DNA of 56,500 nucleotides from Thalassolituus sp. UBA1087 (GTDB lineage Bacteria > Pseudomonadota > Gammaproteobacteria > Pseudomonadales > Oceanobacteraceae), in NCBI GenBank assembly GCA_002314145.1, contig DCCG01000036.1, forward strand, positions 509 through 57,008. Reading direction: 5' to 3'. Made by a program: the position numbers and the translations under genes. The notes under the pieces are model-generated. The model had not been told where the DNA came from. It saw nothing but the letters and a program-made list of their open reading frames with translations, and made no database searches. This document shows positions 34,720-44,297 of the stretch, one piece after another. Numbering within the stretch: position 1 is the first letter of the stretch; every line of letters starts with the position of its first letter.

Positions 34720-35658
34720 ATGGAATACATCCTTGATAAAGTCTTTTCGGTCGAAGTATTCGCCCTCATCTTTATTCTGATCGTACTGAAAAAAAGCATT
34801 ATTTTCGTGCCCCAGAACCGCGCCTGGATGATTGAGCGTTTTGGTAAGTATCAGTCAACACGGGAAGCCGGCCTTAACTTTATGATCCCCTTTGTTGATC
34901 GTATTGCTGCAGACCGGAGCCTGAAGGAACAGGCCGCTGATGTGCCAAGCCAATCGGCCATTACAAAAGATAACATCACACTGTCGGTTGACGGCGTGCT
35001 CTACTTCCGTGTGCTGGACCCCTACAAAGCGACGTATGGTGTGGATGATTATGTGTTTGCGGTCACTCAGCTGGCACAGACTACCATGCGTTCTGAACTG
35101 GGTAAGATGGAACTGGATAAAACCTTCGAAGAACGTAACCTGCTCAACACCAACATTGTTACTTCCATTAACGAAGCTGCTGAGCCCTGGGGTATTCAGG
35201 TTCTGCGTTATGAAATCAAAGACATTGTGCCACCGCGTTCAGTGATGGATGCTATGGAAGCTCAGATGAAAGCTGAGCGTGTTAAGCGTGCGCAGATTCT
35301 TGAGTCTGAAGGTGATCGTCAGTCGGCCATTAATGTGGCGGAAGGACGTAAGCAGGCGCAGGTTCTGGCAGCAGAAGCTGACAAAGCTGAACAGGTTCTG
35401 CAGGCCGAAGGTGAAGCCAAAGCCATTATTGCCGTGGCCGATGCCCGCGCTGAAGCTTTGCGTAAAGTGGGTGAAGCAGCCAATACAGAGATTGGTCAGA
35501 GTGCGGTTCAGCTGGATCTGGCAACCAAAGCCATTGAAGCGAAACAGGCCATCGCCAAAGAGTCTTCTGTGGTATTGTTACCGGATCAGGGGACCGATGC
35601 CCCGTCTGTTGTTGCTCAGGCAATGACCATTATTAACTCGCTGAATGCGAAGGCATAA
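34720..35658 (+). CDS. qmcA: SPFH/stomatin-like membrane protein QmcA
   Basis: A 312-residue protein. An N-terminal membrane helix (about 5-28) leads to an SPFH domain: IIFVPQNRAWMIERFGKY, YFRVLDPYKATYGVDDY and the Ala/Glu-rich coiled coil (MEAQMKAERVKRAQIL). QmcA homologues assemble in membrane microdomains and influence membrane quality control with FtsH. The gene begins a run of four tightly spaced plus-strand genes and is followed at 3 bp by an NfeD protein, the typical partner of stomatins. Confidence 0.93.
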   Translation: MEYILDKVFSVEVFALIFILIVLKKSIIFVPQNRAWMIERFGKYQSTREAGLNFMIPFVDRIAADRSLKEQAADVPSQSAITKDNITLSVDGVLYFRVLDPYKATYGVDDYVFAVTQLAQTTMRSELGKMELDKTFEERNLLNTNIVTSINEAAEPWGIQVLRYEIKDIVPPRSVMDAMEAQMKAERVKRAQILESEGDRQSAINVAEGRKQAQVLAAEADKAEQVLQAEGEAKAIIAVADARAEALRKVGEAANTEIGQSAVQLDLATKAIEAKQAIAKESSVVLLPDQGTDAPSVVAQAMTIINSLNAKA

Positions 35659-35661
35659 GCA

Positions 35662-36135
35662 ATGGATCCGATTCTGAACAATCTGCCGGAAAGCCTGATG
35701 GTAGCCGGTATCGCAGCACTCATTATTGAGGTGGCGGTGCTGGGATTATCTACTTTCGTGCTACTGTTTCTGGGCGCTTCTCTGCTGATAACCGGTCTTG
35801 CCATGACCTTTGGCATTCTGCCGGAAACCGGTACCACAGCCTTGTGGAGCAATGCCATTCTGACAGCGTTTCTGGCCGTGGTACTGTGGAAGCCTCTGAA
35901 AAACATGCAGAACCAGGTTCAGAAATCGACGATTAACAGTGACTTTGCCCGCGGCAGTTTTATCCTCGAAGAGGATGTGGACCAGACCGGTGAAGCAACG
36001 CGCCTTTATTCCGGAATTCGCTGGAAGCTGAAAAGCGAGCAGCCGATCAGCAAAGGGACCCGGGTTCAGGTGGTCAAGTCTGATGTCGGTATTATGTGGG
36101 TCAAACCCTGTGAGGATAACAGTGGTGATACCTGA
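35662..36135 (+). CDS. NfeD-family protein
   Basis: A 157-residue membrane protein. Two or three membrane segments span about residues 10-75 (VAGIAALIIEVAVLGL; FVLLFLGASLLITG; NAILTAFLAVVLW). A C-terminal OB-fold domain follows, with the typical RLYSGIRWKLKSEQPISKGT and VMW-like segments. This short form lacks a protease domain. NfeD proteins work with the SPFH partner encoded just upstream. Confidence 0.9.
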   Translation: MDPILNNLPESLMVAGIAALIIEVAVLGLSTFVLLFLGASLLITGLAMTFGILPETGTTALWSNAILTAFLAVVLWKPLKNMQNQVQKSTINSDFARGSFILEEDVDQTGEATRLYSGIRWKLKSEQPISKGTRVQVVKSDVGIMWVKPCEDNSGDT

Positions 36136-36144
36136 TCCTCTCAT

Positions 36145-36597
36145 ATGATCGACTTTATGACGGTACAGACGGACTGGTCCTGGCTGGCCAATCCGTCTGG
36201 TTTGTTTCTTATGGCCTTTCTGGCCGCCAGCCTGCTGCCATTCGGTTCTGAATGGCTTCTGGTTCTTCTGATTTCCCAGGGCGGTGACCCTTTATCACTG
36301 GGAACGATCGCCACCACCGGTAATGTGTTGGGCAGCTGCCTGAATTACGCCCTTGGCCTGTGGGCTGCTCAGTGGGTACGGCGGAATCAGCCGTCGCGCG
36401 GTTGGCAAACCGCTCATAGCTGGTTCGGCAAATACGGGGTCTGGAGCCTGTTGTTCTCCTGGTTGCCGGTTGTTGGTGATCCGCTGACGCTGGTGGCCGG
36501 CCTGTTACGTGCCAATCCCTTCCTCTTCCTGCTGCTGGTGACCATCGGCAAGGGCGCACGCTATGCTCTGGTTATTGCAGGCACCCAGGCCTTCTGA
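36145..36597 (+). CDS. YqaA-family membrane protein
   Basis: A 150-residue small inner-membrane protein with hallmark segments of the YqaA/VTT-like family: FLAASLLPFGSEWLLVLL, GNVLGSCLNYALG, then FGKYGVWSLLFSWLPVVGDP. The GD and the Pro-rich loops are typical of DedA-related proteins. The function of YqaA is not established; the related DedA family takes part in lipid flipping or homeostasis. The start could also be at an internal ATG four codons in. It sits 9 bp after the NfeD gene and 5 bp before the pseudouridine synthase gene. Confidence 0.85.
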   Translation: MIDFMTVQTDWSWLANPSGLFLMAFLAASLLPFGSEWLLVLLISQGGDPLSLGTIATTGNVLGSCLNYALGLWAAQWVRRNQPSRGWQTAHSWFGKYGVWSLLFSWLPVVGDPLTLVAGLLRANPFLFLLLVTIGKGARYALVIAGTQAF

Positions 36598-36602
36598 CGG
36601 TT

Positions 36603-37553
36603 ATGAACAACAAGATCCGTGGATACCTGCTGCAATGGACTGAATTCTCTGGCGTTAGTCTGCTCGATTCCGTCTCAGCCAATTACCATCACTGGACGCA
36701 GCAACAGATTGAGCAGGCGCTGCAGGATGGGCTGATCAGAGTGAACGATGAAACCGCCACCGTTAACTGTGATCTGTTGCCCGCCGACCGGGTGAGTCTG
36801 TGGCTTGCGGATCACGAAGAAGGGCGCACGGATACGCACTGGAAGCTGGTGTGGAAAACGCCGGAACTGATGGCCATTCATAAACCGGCACCGTTGCCGG
36901 TATCGCGGACGACCCGCAATCTGTTCGATACTCTGATCAGTCATGTGCGGCGCGCCACGGAATATAAAAGCGCCCATCTTTTGCACCGGCTGGATGCTGA
37001 AACGTCCGGACTGATTTTGCTGTCCAACTATGACCACGCTGACCGTAAATGGAAAAAACGCATAGAACGCCTGATCCGTGCCAAACGCTATCATGCCATG
37101 GTGTGGGGCAACCCGGATTGGCAGGAAAAAACGTATCAGTGCTTTCTGGCAGAAAAGCAGCAGAGCGTTGTGCGTACCCAAATGCATGTGGTGGCTGAAG
37201 ACGATGAGGATTGCTGCAAAACTCCGAAATTATCCCGCACACATTTTAAGCTGCTCAGGCAATATCCGGGTTATGCATTGATTGAATGCCAGTTACTGAC
37301 CGGCCGTAAGCATCAGTTACGGGCCCAGCTGGCTCACCTCGGACATCCGATTATTGGCGATAAAATATACAGTTATCAGGGACATTATTATTTAAAGCGT
37401 CTGCAACAGCCGCTGACGGATAACGACTTTCGCCAACTGGGGGCGGAACATCATCTGTTGCACGCTTATCAACTGGAACTGGATACCGGTAAAGAACAGG
37501 TCATGCTGACGGATGATGATTATCCGCAGGCCTGGCGCTCCTATCTTATTTGA
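36603..37553 (+). CDS. RluA-family pseudouridine synthase
   Basis: A 316-residue protein. An S4-like RNA-binding region (about 1-80: QQIEQALQDGLIRVNDETA) precedes the synthase domain. That domain contains motif HRLDAETSGLILL with the catalytic Asp, YHAMVWG, and YALIECQLLTGRKHQLRAQL. The LTGR..HQLR motif and LGHPIIGD confirm the family. The RNA target is unclear; RluA-like enzymes modify rRNA or tRNA. It ends the qmcA-nfeD-yqaA run and its role need not be linked to theirs. Confidence 0.9.
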   Translation: MNNKIRGYLLQWTEFSGVSLLDSVSANYHHWTQQQIEQALQDGLIRVNDETATVNCDLLPADRVSLWLADHEEGRTDTHWKLVWKTPELMAIHKPAPLPVSRTTRNLFDTLISHVRRATEYKSAHLLHRLDAETSGLILLSNYDHADRKWKKRIERLIRAKRYHAMVWGNPDWQEKTYQCFLAEKQQSVVRTQMHVVAEDDEDCCKTPKLSRTHFKLLRQYPGYALIECQLLTGRKHQLRAQLAHLGHPIIGDKIYSYQGHYYLKRLQQPLTDNDFRQLGAEHHLLHAYQLELDTGKEQVMLTDDDYPQAWRSYLI

Positions 37554-37610
37554 TTGAGTATTCCCTGCCCGCTCAGACCTTTTTTATCAGGCTGGTCAGC
37601 GGCTGACGTA

Positions 37611-38282
37611 TCAGAGATCGTCGATATTTTTAATAATAAATGGATAACCGCGGAAAGCACCGCTATCAATATACAGGCGGTTACCTAAACGGATTTCATG
37701 ATCCGTAATATTGTGTCCGTAAATGACCCAGTCGATATCGTAAATACGCCCGGGCAAACGATGACGGAAAGGTTCCCGTGCCCAGATGGCCCGGGTCGCA
37801 AGGGGGGTTGTTAATTGCTCAAAGGTATCCCAGCTGGCCAGCGGATAATCGGCATGAATAACGCCCACCCGTTCCCCGTGATGGTTCTCCAGCTCAATTC
37901 CCAATGGCAGTGACTCTATTTTGCGGAACCAGTCGGGCCACTCATCCTGTTCACTGTAATTCAGAATCCACTCACCACCATGCTGAAGAATTAATTCCCG
38001 GGCTTCTTCACGCTGTTCACAAAAGCCTTCATAAATAAGCTGTTCATGGTTACCGATCACGGAAAAAAACCAGGGTTCGTCTAACAGTGTCAGCGCTTCA
38101 GCGGATTCCGGACCGCGATCGACCAGATCGCCGGTACAGAATAAACGGTCGTGCTGGTAGTCGAATTTCAGTGCCGACAACTGACGGTGCAGAGCACTGA
38201 CACAGCCATGGACATCGCCGACGACAAAATCCCGGCCGTAAGGGTTAGCAGTAAATGTCTGCAGTTTGGGGTGAATGATCAT
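37611..38282 (-). CDS. PPP-family metallophosphatase (Ser/Thr or ApaH/PrpA-like)
   Basis: A 223-residue cytoplasmic phosphoesterase. I start it at ATG 38282 (MIIHPKLQTFT), preceded by AGGGA at a short spacing of three bases; a TTG five codons earlier has no site. It shows all three metal motifs: FVVGDVHGC, FCTGDLVDRGPES and VIGNHEQL, and the later YGHN. It resembles the PrpA/PrpB and lambda phosphatase group. It is not a PP2C-type PppA, so I do not connect it with the T6SS kinase. Confidence 0.85.
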   Translation of the reverse strand: MIIHPKLQTFTANPYGRDFVVGDVHGCVSALHRQLSALKFDYQHDRLFCTGDLVDRGPESAEALTLLDEPWFFSVIGNHEQLIYEGFCEQREEARELILQHGGEWILNYSEQDEWPDWFRKIESLPLGIELENHHGERVGVIHADYPLASWDTFEQLTTPLATRAIWAREPFRHRLPGRIYDIDWVIYGHNITDHEIRLGNRLYIDSGAFRGYPFIIKNIDDL

Positions 38283-38416
38283 AAGTCCCTGGATCAATAA
38301 AGAAAATCGCGCAGCGTAAGGATACTCCTGCTGTCAGTACAGGCAATAGCTGGTGGACTAAGTCCGTTAAGAACAATGAATTCAGATGCAGGAATAATGA
38401 TTCATCTGCCGTTGCC

Positions 38417-38467
38417 TGCCATTCACCATGCTCCGGCCCCGGGACAGCCGGAGCATGGTGAATGGCA
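38417..38467 (-). terminator. Perfect 20-bp hairpin downstream of the efflux operon
   Basis: TGCCATTCACCATGCTCCGG pairs with its exact complement around an 11-base loop (38437-38447). It lies 21 bp past the DUF3240 stop. There is no T tract on either strand, so it may stabilise the mRNA 3' end or act with Rho instead of as a classic intrinsic terminator. Confidence 0.6.
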
Positions 38468-38488
38468 CCGCAGCTGCCGGGCCTGTGA

Positions 38489-38788
38489 TTACTGCAGATG
38501 GCCGAAGTCCATCAGTGGTTGCAGCCAGTAGTGCACATCATAATGGGCAAACTGCTCACGCAGTTTGGTCAGCATTTCTTCAGCCTGTTCCTCTGGCAGA
38601 TGCATACCAATCATGGTGCGTTTCTGCTTTCCCTGAATCTGCTCTGCCAGTGTCAGCTGTTCATTACGGTTGCTGTGCCCCCAGGCCTGCCAGGAGGTAA
38701 ATCCCGGCAGGTTTTCTTCCAGCAACCAATCAGTAATGGCGTCGGCCTGGGCGGGGCGGGTGGATAATGTCAGTAAAACTTCACTCAT
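38489..38788 (-). CDS. DUF3240 family protein
   Basis: A 99-residue soluble protein with LLTLSTRPAQADAITDWLLE, MIGMHLPEEQAEEML and ending with HYDVHYWLQPLMDFGHL. DUF3240 genes are regularly found beside CusA/CzcA-type RND genes; the fold resembles small ferredoxin-like regulatory domains, and the function is unknown. Its start overlaps the pump gene by four bases, so it is coupled and lies last in the operon. Confidence 0.85.
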   Translation of the reverse strand: MSEVLLTLSTRPAQADAITDWLLEENLPGFTSWQAWGHSNRNEQLTLAEQIQGKQKRTMIGMHLPEEQAEEMLTKLREQFAHYDVHYWLQPLMDFGHLQ

Positions 38789-41700
38789 TTCGTGTGCTCC
38801 GGAATAAACCGGCGATAAATTACCGGCAGTACATACAGGGTTAACAGGGTGGAGGTGAACAGCCCACCAATGACGACGACTGCCAGCGGTTTCTGAATTT
38901 CACTGCCGGGGCCGGTGGCGAACAGCAACGGAATCAGACCAACAGCCCCTGTGGTCGCGGTCATTAATACCGGTCGCAGACGGCGTACTGCGCCGTGCAG
39001 TACCACGTCCATACCGCTGAAACCCAGATGGCGCAGATGACGGAAATGCTCAACCAGTACTACGCCGTTCATCACCGCTACCCCCAGCAGGGCAATAAAG
39101 CCAACCGATGCCGGGACTGATAAATATTCACCGCTGAGCCACAGAGCAACCACACCACCAATCATGGCAAAGGGAATATTGCACAGAATCAGCAGGGATT
39201 CGTTCAGACGACCAAAGGTGGTGAATAACACCAGCAGCACCAGACCAATCGCCACAGGTACCATTAAACCCAGACGTGCGTTCGCACGCTGCTGGTTTTC
39301 AAATTCGCCACCCCAGGACAGCACATAACCGGCTGGCAGTTCGACATTCTGTTGTACCAGCATTTGTGCGGCAGCAACAAAATCACTCAGTGGCACACCG
39401 CTGACATTCACATTCACCACCGCAAAGCGCTGGCCCTGTTCACGACGGATCAGTACCGGGCCTTCGGTTTCATGGGCAGTTACCACACTGGACAAGGGCA
39501 CGGCCTGGCCATCGGCGCTGGTAATGGTTAATTGATTCAGTAACTGCTCGGCCTGAATCTGCGCAGGCTGGCGGATAACCAGTGGCACCTGACGGTCACT
39601 GAAAATAATATCGCCACTGCCGACGCCTTCCAGATAACTGCGCATGGTCTGCTGTACGTCTTCAACATTCAGACCGTAGCGGGCAACGGCGTCGTACAGA
39701 ATATCCAGCTGAAAGTAATGCATACCATCGGCCTGGGATACCATCACCTCAGTGACCCCCTGCAGGGTTTTTACCTGTTCGCCGATACTGTCGGCCAGGC
39801 TCTGCAATGTATTCAGTTCACTGCCGAAAATCTTAATAGCGACATCACCGCGGGAGCCGGAAATCATTTCCGATACACGCATATCAATGGGCTGAGTGAA
39901 GCCGTAATTTACACCGGGGAAGGCGGCCATGGCCTGACGAATGGTTTCTTTGATGTCGTCTTTGCTGTCGGCCTGCCATTGATCACGTGGTTTCAGCTGC
40001 AGAAACATATCGGTTTCGTTCAGACCCATGGGGTCCATGCCCAGATCATCCGAACCGGTTCGGGCAATAATACGTTCGATATCCGGGCTGGCAGCGAGTA
40101 ATGTCTTTTCCACTTTCTGGTCGATATCCAGTGAGGCTTCCAGACTGATGGTTGGCGTTTTTTCCAGTTGCACAATTAAGTCGCCTTCGTCCATTTCCGG
40201 CATAAAGGCTTTACCGGTTTGCAGAAACGCCATAACAGCCAGCACCAGGGCGACAGCAACACCGATCAGCAGCGGCTTTGGATTATTCAGCGTGGCCTGC
40301 AAGCTGTGGGTATAGTAATTCTGAAGGGCAATAATCCATTTCGGTGTGGAGACTTTCTTCTCGTTAATCAGCATGGAACTGAGTACCGGTACCAGCGTCA
40401 GCGACACCAATAATGAACTGGCCATGGCAAACATAATGGTCATGGCCACCGGCGCAAACATTTTGCCTTCCAGTCCCTGCAGGGTAACCAGTGGTGAAAA
40501 TACCAGCAGAATAATCAGGGTGCCGGAAATAATCGGCACCATAACTTCTTTAATGGCGCGGAAAATAATATGCATACGCGGTAACGAACGCGATGTCTGC
40601 TGCAATTGCGTGACGGTGTTTTCGACGACGACGACCGAGCCATCGACCAACATCCCAATGGCGATGGCCAGACCGCCAAGGCTCATCAGGTTGGCGCTCA
40701 TGCCAAAGTGATTCATCACAATAAAAGTCATCAGTGCCGACATGGGCAGGTTTACGGCAACCACCAGGGCTGTGCGCACATTACCGATAAACAGGCCGAG
40801 CATAACGATCACCAGAGCTACCGCAATCCACAGGGCTTCTGCCACTGTGCTGACGGCGCGGTCGATCAGATGGCTGCGGTCGTAGAAGGTATTAATGGTT
40901 AAGCTCTGCGGCAGACCCGGACGGATTTTATCCAGCGCTTCGTTTACCCCGGTAATCACCCTGCGGGCGTTGGCATTTTTCAGTGCTACGACTAAGGCTT
41001 CTACTGTTTCGCCTTTACCACTGTCAGTCACCGCGCCATAGCGGGTCATGGACGACAGTGAAACCTCTGCCACATCGGCCAGACGTACCGGATTGCCCTG
41101 ATAAATCGTCACGATACGATTTTTTAAATCGTCCATCGTCTGAATACGGCCACCACTGGTGACGATCATGGATTCTTCGCCACTGTTAATGCGCCCGGCA
41201 CCGTCATTGCGGTTATTAGCAGCAAGAAAATTCTGCAGATCAGACAGGCTCATTCCGACAGCAGCCAGGGCCTGCATATCCGGTGCAACCTGATAAGCTT
41301 CCACGCGCCCGCCGAGGGCATTAATATCCGCGACACCTTCGACGGTGCGCAGCAGAGGACGGATCTGCCAGTCGAGAATACGGCGTTTTTCTTCCAGCGA
41401 TTGCGGACCGTCCAGAGTCATCATCAGCAGTTCACCCAGCGGCGTACTCATGGCAGCAATACCGCCACTGATGCCCTGCGGAAGGTCTGGCCAGATGGCG
41501 GACAGACGTTCAGAAACCTGCTGCCGGGCCCAATAAATATCGGTGCCATCGGTAAAGTCCACGGTGATGTCCGTGATACCGTATTTAACCACCGAGCGCA
41601 GAATACTCTGGTTGGGAATACCCAGCAGCTCCACTTCAATTTTACGTGTTACCCGGGTTTCCAGTTCCTGCGGCGCAAGACCCGGCGCTTTAATAATGAT

Positions 41701-41844
41701 CTTGACCTGGGTGGGGGAAATTTCCGGGTAGGCATCAATGCGCAGATTCTGAACCACATTCAGACCCGCGAGAAAAATACCTATGCTGGCCACCACAATC
41801 AGAATGCGCTGACGCAGTACGCCCTGTAAAAAGGAGGCAAGCAT
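38785..41844 (-). CDS. CusA/CzcA family heavy-metal efflux RND pump
   Basis: A 1019-residue inner-membrane pump with the HME-RND pattern: RQRILIVVASIGIFLAGL at the first helix, PEISPTQVKI, LGGRVEAYQVAPD, and a final helix near FTSTLLTLYVLPVIYR. In TM4 it reads AIAIGMLVDGSVVVVEN. The first acidic position of the Zn/Co/Cd class (DFG..VDGA) is Ala here, while the other D and E remain, so monovalent (Cu/Ag-like) or unassigned specificity is more likely than classical CzcA. It follows the adaptor gene with no gap. The exact metal is not established. Confidence 0.9.
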   Translation of the reverse strand: MLASFLQGVLRQRILIVVASIGIFLAGLNVVQNLRIDAYPEISPTQVKIIIKAPGLAPQELETRVTRKIEVELLGIPNQSILRSVVKYGITDITVDFTDGTDIYWARQQVSERLSAIWPDLPQGISGGIAAMSTPLGELLMMTLDGPQSLEEKRRILDWQIRPLLRTVEGVADINALGGRVEAYQVAPDMQALAAVGMSLSDLQNFLAANNRNDGAGRINSGEESMIVTSGGRIQTMDDLKNRIVTIYQGNPVRLADVAEVSLSSMTRYGAVTDSGKGETVEALVVALKNANARRVITGVNEALDKIRPGLPQSLTINTFYDRSHLIDRAVSTVAEALWIAVALVIVMLGLFIGNVRTALVVAVNLPMSALMTFIVMNHFGMSANLMSLGGLAIAIGMLVDGSVVVVENTVTQLQQTSRSLPRMHIIFRAIKEVMVPIISGTLIILLVFSPLVTLQGLEGKMFAPVAMTIMFAMASSLLVSLTLVPVLSSMLINEKKVSTPKWIIALQNYYTHSLQATLNNPKPLLIGVAVALVLAVMAFLQTGKAFMPEMDEGDLIVQLEKTPTISLEASLDIDQKVEKTLLAASPDIERIIARTGSDDLGMDPMGLNETDMFLQLKPRDQWQADSKDDIKETIRQAMAAFPGVNYGFTQPIDMRVSEMISGSRGDVAIKIFGSELNTLQSLADSIGEQVKTLQGVTEVMVSQADGMHYFQLDILYDAVARYGLNVEDVQQTMRSYLEGVGSGDIIFSDRQVPLVIRQPAQIQAEQLLNQLTITSADGQAVPLSSVVTAHETEGPVLIRREQGQRFAVVNVNVSGVPLSDFVAAAQMLVQQNVELPAGYVLSWGGEFENQQRANARLGLMVPVAIGLVLLVLFTTFGRLNESLLILCNIPFAMIGGVVALWLSGEYLSVPASVGFIALLGVAVMNGVVLVEHFRHLRHLGFSGMDVVLHGAVRRLRPVLMTATTGAVGLIPLLFATGPGSEIQKPLAVVVIGGLFTSTLLTLYVLPVIYRRFIPEHTK

Positions 41845-42984
41845 TTATTCTTCCTCCCCACTTTGCCACAGGGATTTCAGCGTCGCGGTTGATGTCACTG
41901 CGATTTCTGCATTTTCCAGTTCACTATCCTGCAGCAGCAGTTGCTGATTACCGGCAATAAAGCGCTCGAGTTTCACGGGTGTTACCCCCTGTTCGCTGCG
42001 CACAAAAATCCAGGATTGTGAATCACTGCGGATACGGCTGGATGGTGCTACCGCCCAGCCATCCTCAGCGGAAGGAATGTCAGCCTGTAAAACACTGCCG
42101 GGTTTAATGTCGGCTGGATTGGTTGTGACTGATGTAAGCCACAACGTTTGCTGGTGGGCGGCATTTTCGGTGTGGCTGATACTTTCCACGCTGGCGTTGA
42201 AGCGTTCGCCGCTACTTTGATCGCGTACCATAAGGGTATCGCCCTGTTTCAGGGTGCTGCTCAATGATGCTGGCAGCATAACTTTCAGACGCAGTTCCTG
42301 TCGGGGCCAGAATACGGCGAGGGCTTCACCGGCGGTAAAATGATCACCTGGCTTGCGCATAATGGCATTCAGCCAGCCATCTCTGGCGGCATTAAAATGA
42401 AATTCTGCCGATAAGTTATTTTCCCAACTGGCGGGCAGGTGCATAAGAATCTGCTTATTCAGCGTTAATTCGTCGCGCAGCATCTGACATTTCAGATTCT
42501 GTTCCTGTAAATCCAGTTTTGATGTCAGACCGCGTTTACTGCGTTCACGCATATCGCTTAAGCGCTGATCACATAACGCGCTTTCCTGTTGCTGGCGGCG
42601 ATTACGCTGAAAAAAATTCAGTACATCGTGACTGTGCAGATCTGCCAGCGGTTGTTCGCGTTTAAGTGCATCACCGGCGCGGGCCTGCCAGGCTTCCACC
42701 CGGCCTTCAAACGGCAGGCTGATAATCTGCGCTTTGTTATCCGGTACGGTGGCAATAGCAGGCAAGCTGGTCAGAGTAATATTGTGGCGCCGGCTGTTAT
42801 TCAGGGTGACAAACTGAATATCCAATGCCTTAATCTGACTGTCAGTTAAGGTTAATTCGCTGGCGTTTACGGTATTGGAAAAAACGACATTCGATAAAAC
42901 GGCAGAGGATAAAACAGCACTGCTGATAACTGAACCGAGCAGAGCACTGGCGGAGAGATTAAAAAAAGCGATGCGGGTTGTCAT
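41845..42984 (-). CDS. RND efflux periplasmic adaptor
   Basis: A 379-residue membrane-fusion protein. I prefer ATG 42984 (MTTRIAFFNLS) because its ATGA overlaps the stop of the upstream gene; an in-frame start 27 bp earlier lies inside that gene. An N-terminal signal or membrane anchor precedes the barrel and lipoyl parts (SLPFEGRVEAWQARAGDALK) and a helical hairpin (QQESALCDQRLSDMRERS). Beta-barrel segments then run to the C-terminus. It links the pump to the TolC-like outer-membrane protein. No His- or Met-rich metal-binding tail is seen. Confidence 0.87.
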   Translation of the reverse strand: MTTRIAFFNLSASALLGSVISSAVLSSAVLSNVVFSNTVNASELTLTDSQIKALDIQFVTLNNSRRHNITLTSLPAIATVPDNKAQIISLPFEGRVEAWQARAGDALKREQPLADLHSHDVLNFFQRNRRQQQESALCDQRLSDMRERSKRGLTSKLDLQEQNLKCQMLRDELTLNKQILMHLPASWENNLSAEFHFNAARDGWLNAIMRKPGDHFTAGEALAVFWPRQELRLKVMLPASLSSTLKQGDTLMVRDQSSGERFNASVESISHTENAAHQQTLWLTSVTTNPADIKPGSVLQADIPSAEDGWAVAPSSRIRSDSQSWIFVRSEQGVTPVKLERFIAGNQQLLLQDSELENAEIAVTSTATLKSLWQSGEEE

Positions 42985-44177
42985 AACGTCTGACCCTGTA
43001 ACTGATTCCATTGACTGATGGTGCGGAAATACTGAATACGTGCATCATCGGCCTGCTGCTGCAATTGCCAGATGCTGTTCTGAATCTGTAACCACTGAAA
43101 GCCAGACAAAGTACCGCGCTGATACGCCTGATACTGGCCGTCGTACTGGCTCTGGGCCTGTTCGCTTAATGCGCTGAGTTCCTGCCAGCGTTGCTTCATT
43201 TGTGGCAGCGCGGTGCGCAGAGCTTCGCGCTCGCGTTGCAGTTGCTGGCGTGTACGGATGCTGTTGGCGTGCTCACTGCTGAGCTGGCGCACAGCATCGC
43301 GGCGCGCGCTGTAACCGGTGTGGCCAAAGTCGATACTGATGCCCAGTTGCATCATGTCGGCAGCAGGCTGGGCATTCAGCTCATCTGTGTGTTTTACGCC
43401 GAGACTGAGGCGCGGATTAAAACGGCTGCTTTCGCTGGAACGGAAATTCGCATCCGCCTGTTGCGTGCGTGCCTGTAAGGTCTGCAGCAGAGGGTGTGAT
43501 TCCAGCGACTGCTCTTCGCGTTGGCTGAACTGCCAGTTGTTGGGTAATTCACTGAGTCCGGTCAGCTGCTGCCAGTGTTGAGTGAGGCGGGATTTCTGCT
43601 GATTATTGAACAGCAGCTGATTTTTAATTGTTTGCAGTTGCTCCTGCACGGCGAGGCGGTCTGACGCCGGACGCTCGCCCTGTTTAATTAATAACGACAG
43701 CCAGGATAACTGCTGCTGTACCGCATCCAGCCGTTGTTGATTACGCTTAAGGCTGACTTCATTGGCGGCAAAGTCCCACCACCAGGTTTGCAGCTCGCTG
43801 GCCAGTTGCCAATGCAGCAGGTTAACGCGGGCATTGTTTTCAGCATGGGCGGCATTGCGGTAAGCGCGCTGACTGCCGATCAATGCCGGGCGGGCAATGG
43901 GGAATTCTACAGCTGCCTGCCATTCAGCCGGGCTGCCGCTGGCGTTGTCTTCCTGCTGATAGTCCAGCGATACCGACGGTGGCGCCGCCAGCCAGACCGG
44001 GGATGAATCGCGGGTAATGCGGTTTTCCTGCGCCAGAAATGCCTGTTCCGGTAAATTTTGCCAGGCCGCATCTAAGGCCTGTTCAAAGGTCGGCGGCGTG
44101 GCCTGTGCAGACAACGGCAGGGAGCAGCACAGCAGAAAACTGATGGCTCTCCAGGGGTGATGTAATACAGCGGGCAT
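42981..44177 (-). CDS. TolC-family outer-membrane efflux protein
   Basis: A 398-residue protein with a signal peptide (FLLCCSLPLSAQA) and the duplicated coiled-coil pattern of TolC/CzcC proteins (TFEQALDAAWQNLP; LQLGISIDFGHTG-like MMQLGISIDFGHTGYSARRD; QRGTLSGFQWLQIQNSIWQL). It is shorter than classical TolC (about 470), as in CzcC-type proteins. It is the first gene of the minus-strand efflux operon and overlaps the adaptor start (ATGA). Confidence 0.88.
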   Translation of the reverse strand: MPAVLHHPWRAISFLLCCSLPLSAQATPPTFEQALDAAWQNLPEQAFLAQENRITRDSSPVWLAAPPSVSLDYQQEDNASGSPAEWQAAVEFPIARPALIGSQRAYRNAAHAENNARVNLLHWQLASELQTWWWDFAANEVSLKRNQQRLDAVQQQLSWLSLLIKQGERPASDRLAVQEQLQTIKNQLLFNNQQKSRLTQHWQQLTGLSELPNNWQFSQREEQSLESHPLLQTLQARTQQADANFRSSESSRFNPRLSLGVKHTDELNAQPAADMMQLGISIDFGHTGYSARRDAVRQLSSEHANSIRTRQQLQREREALRTALPQMKQRWQELSALSEQAQSQYDGQYQAYQRGTLSGFQWLQIQNSIWQLQQQADDARIQYFRTISQWNQLQGQTL

Positions 44178-44297
44178 CTTGGTTCTCCAGAAATATCTGG
44201 GCGAACTTTATCGGGGCTGGCTTAAACGAAACTGAAAAGGCCGGGGCGATGGAGTTAAAGTGCGTTCTGCAAAATGATTCCGAAGGAGCGGTTTATT

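Noticed and set aside
37611..38282. The metallophosphatase as the PppA partner of the T6SS kinase
   Set aside because: Motifs GDVHG, GDLVDRG and GNHE are PPP-type, not PP2C, and the gene lies 8 kb away in another context.
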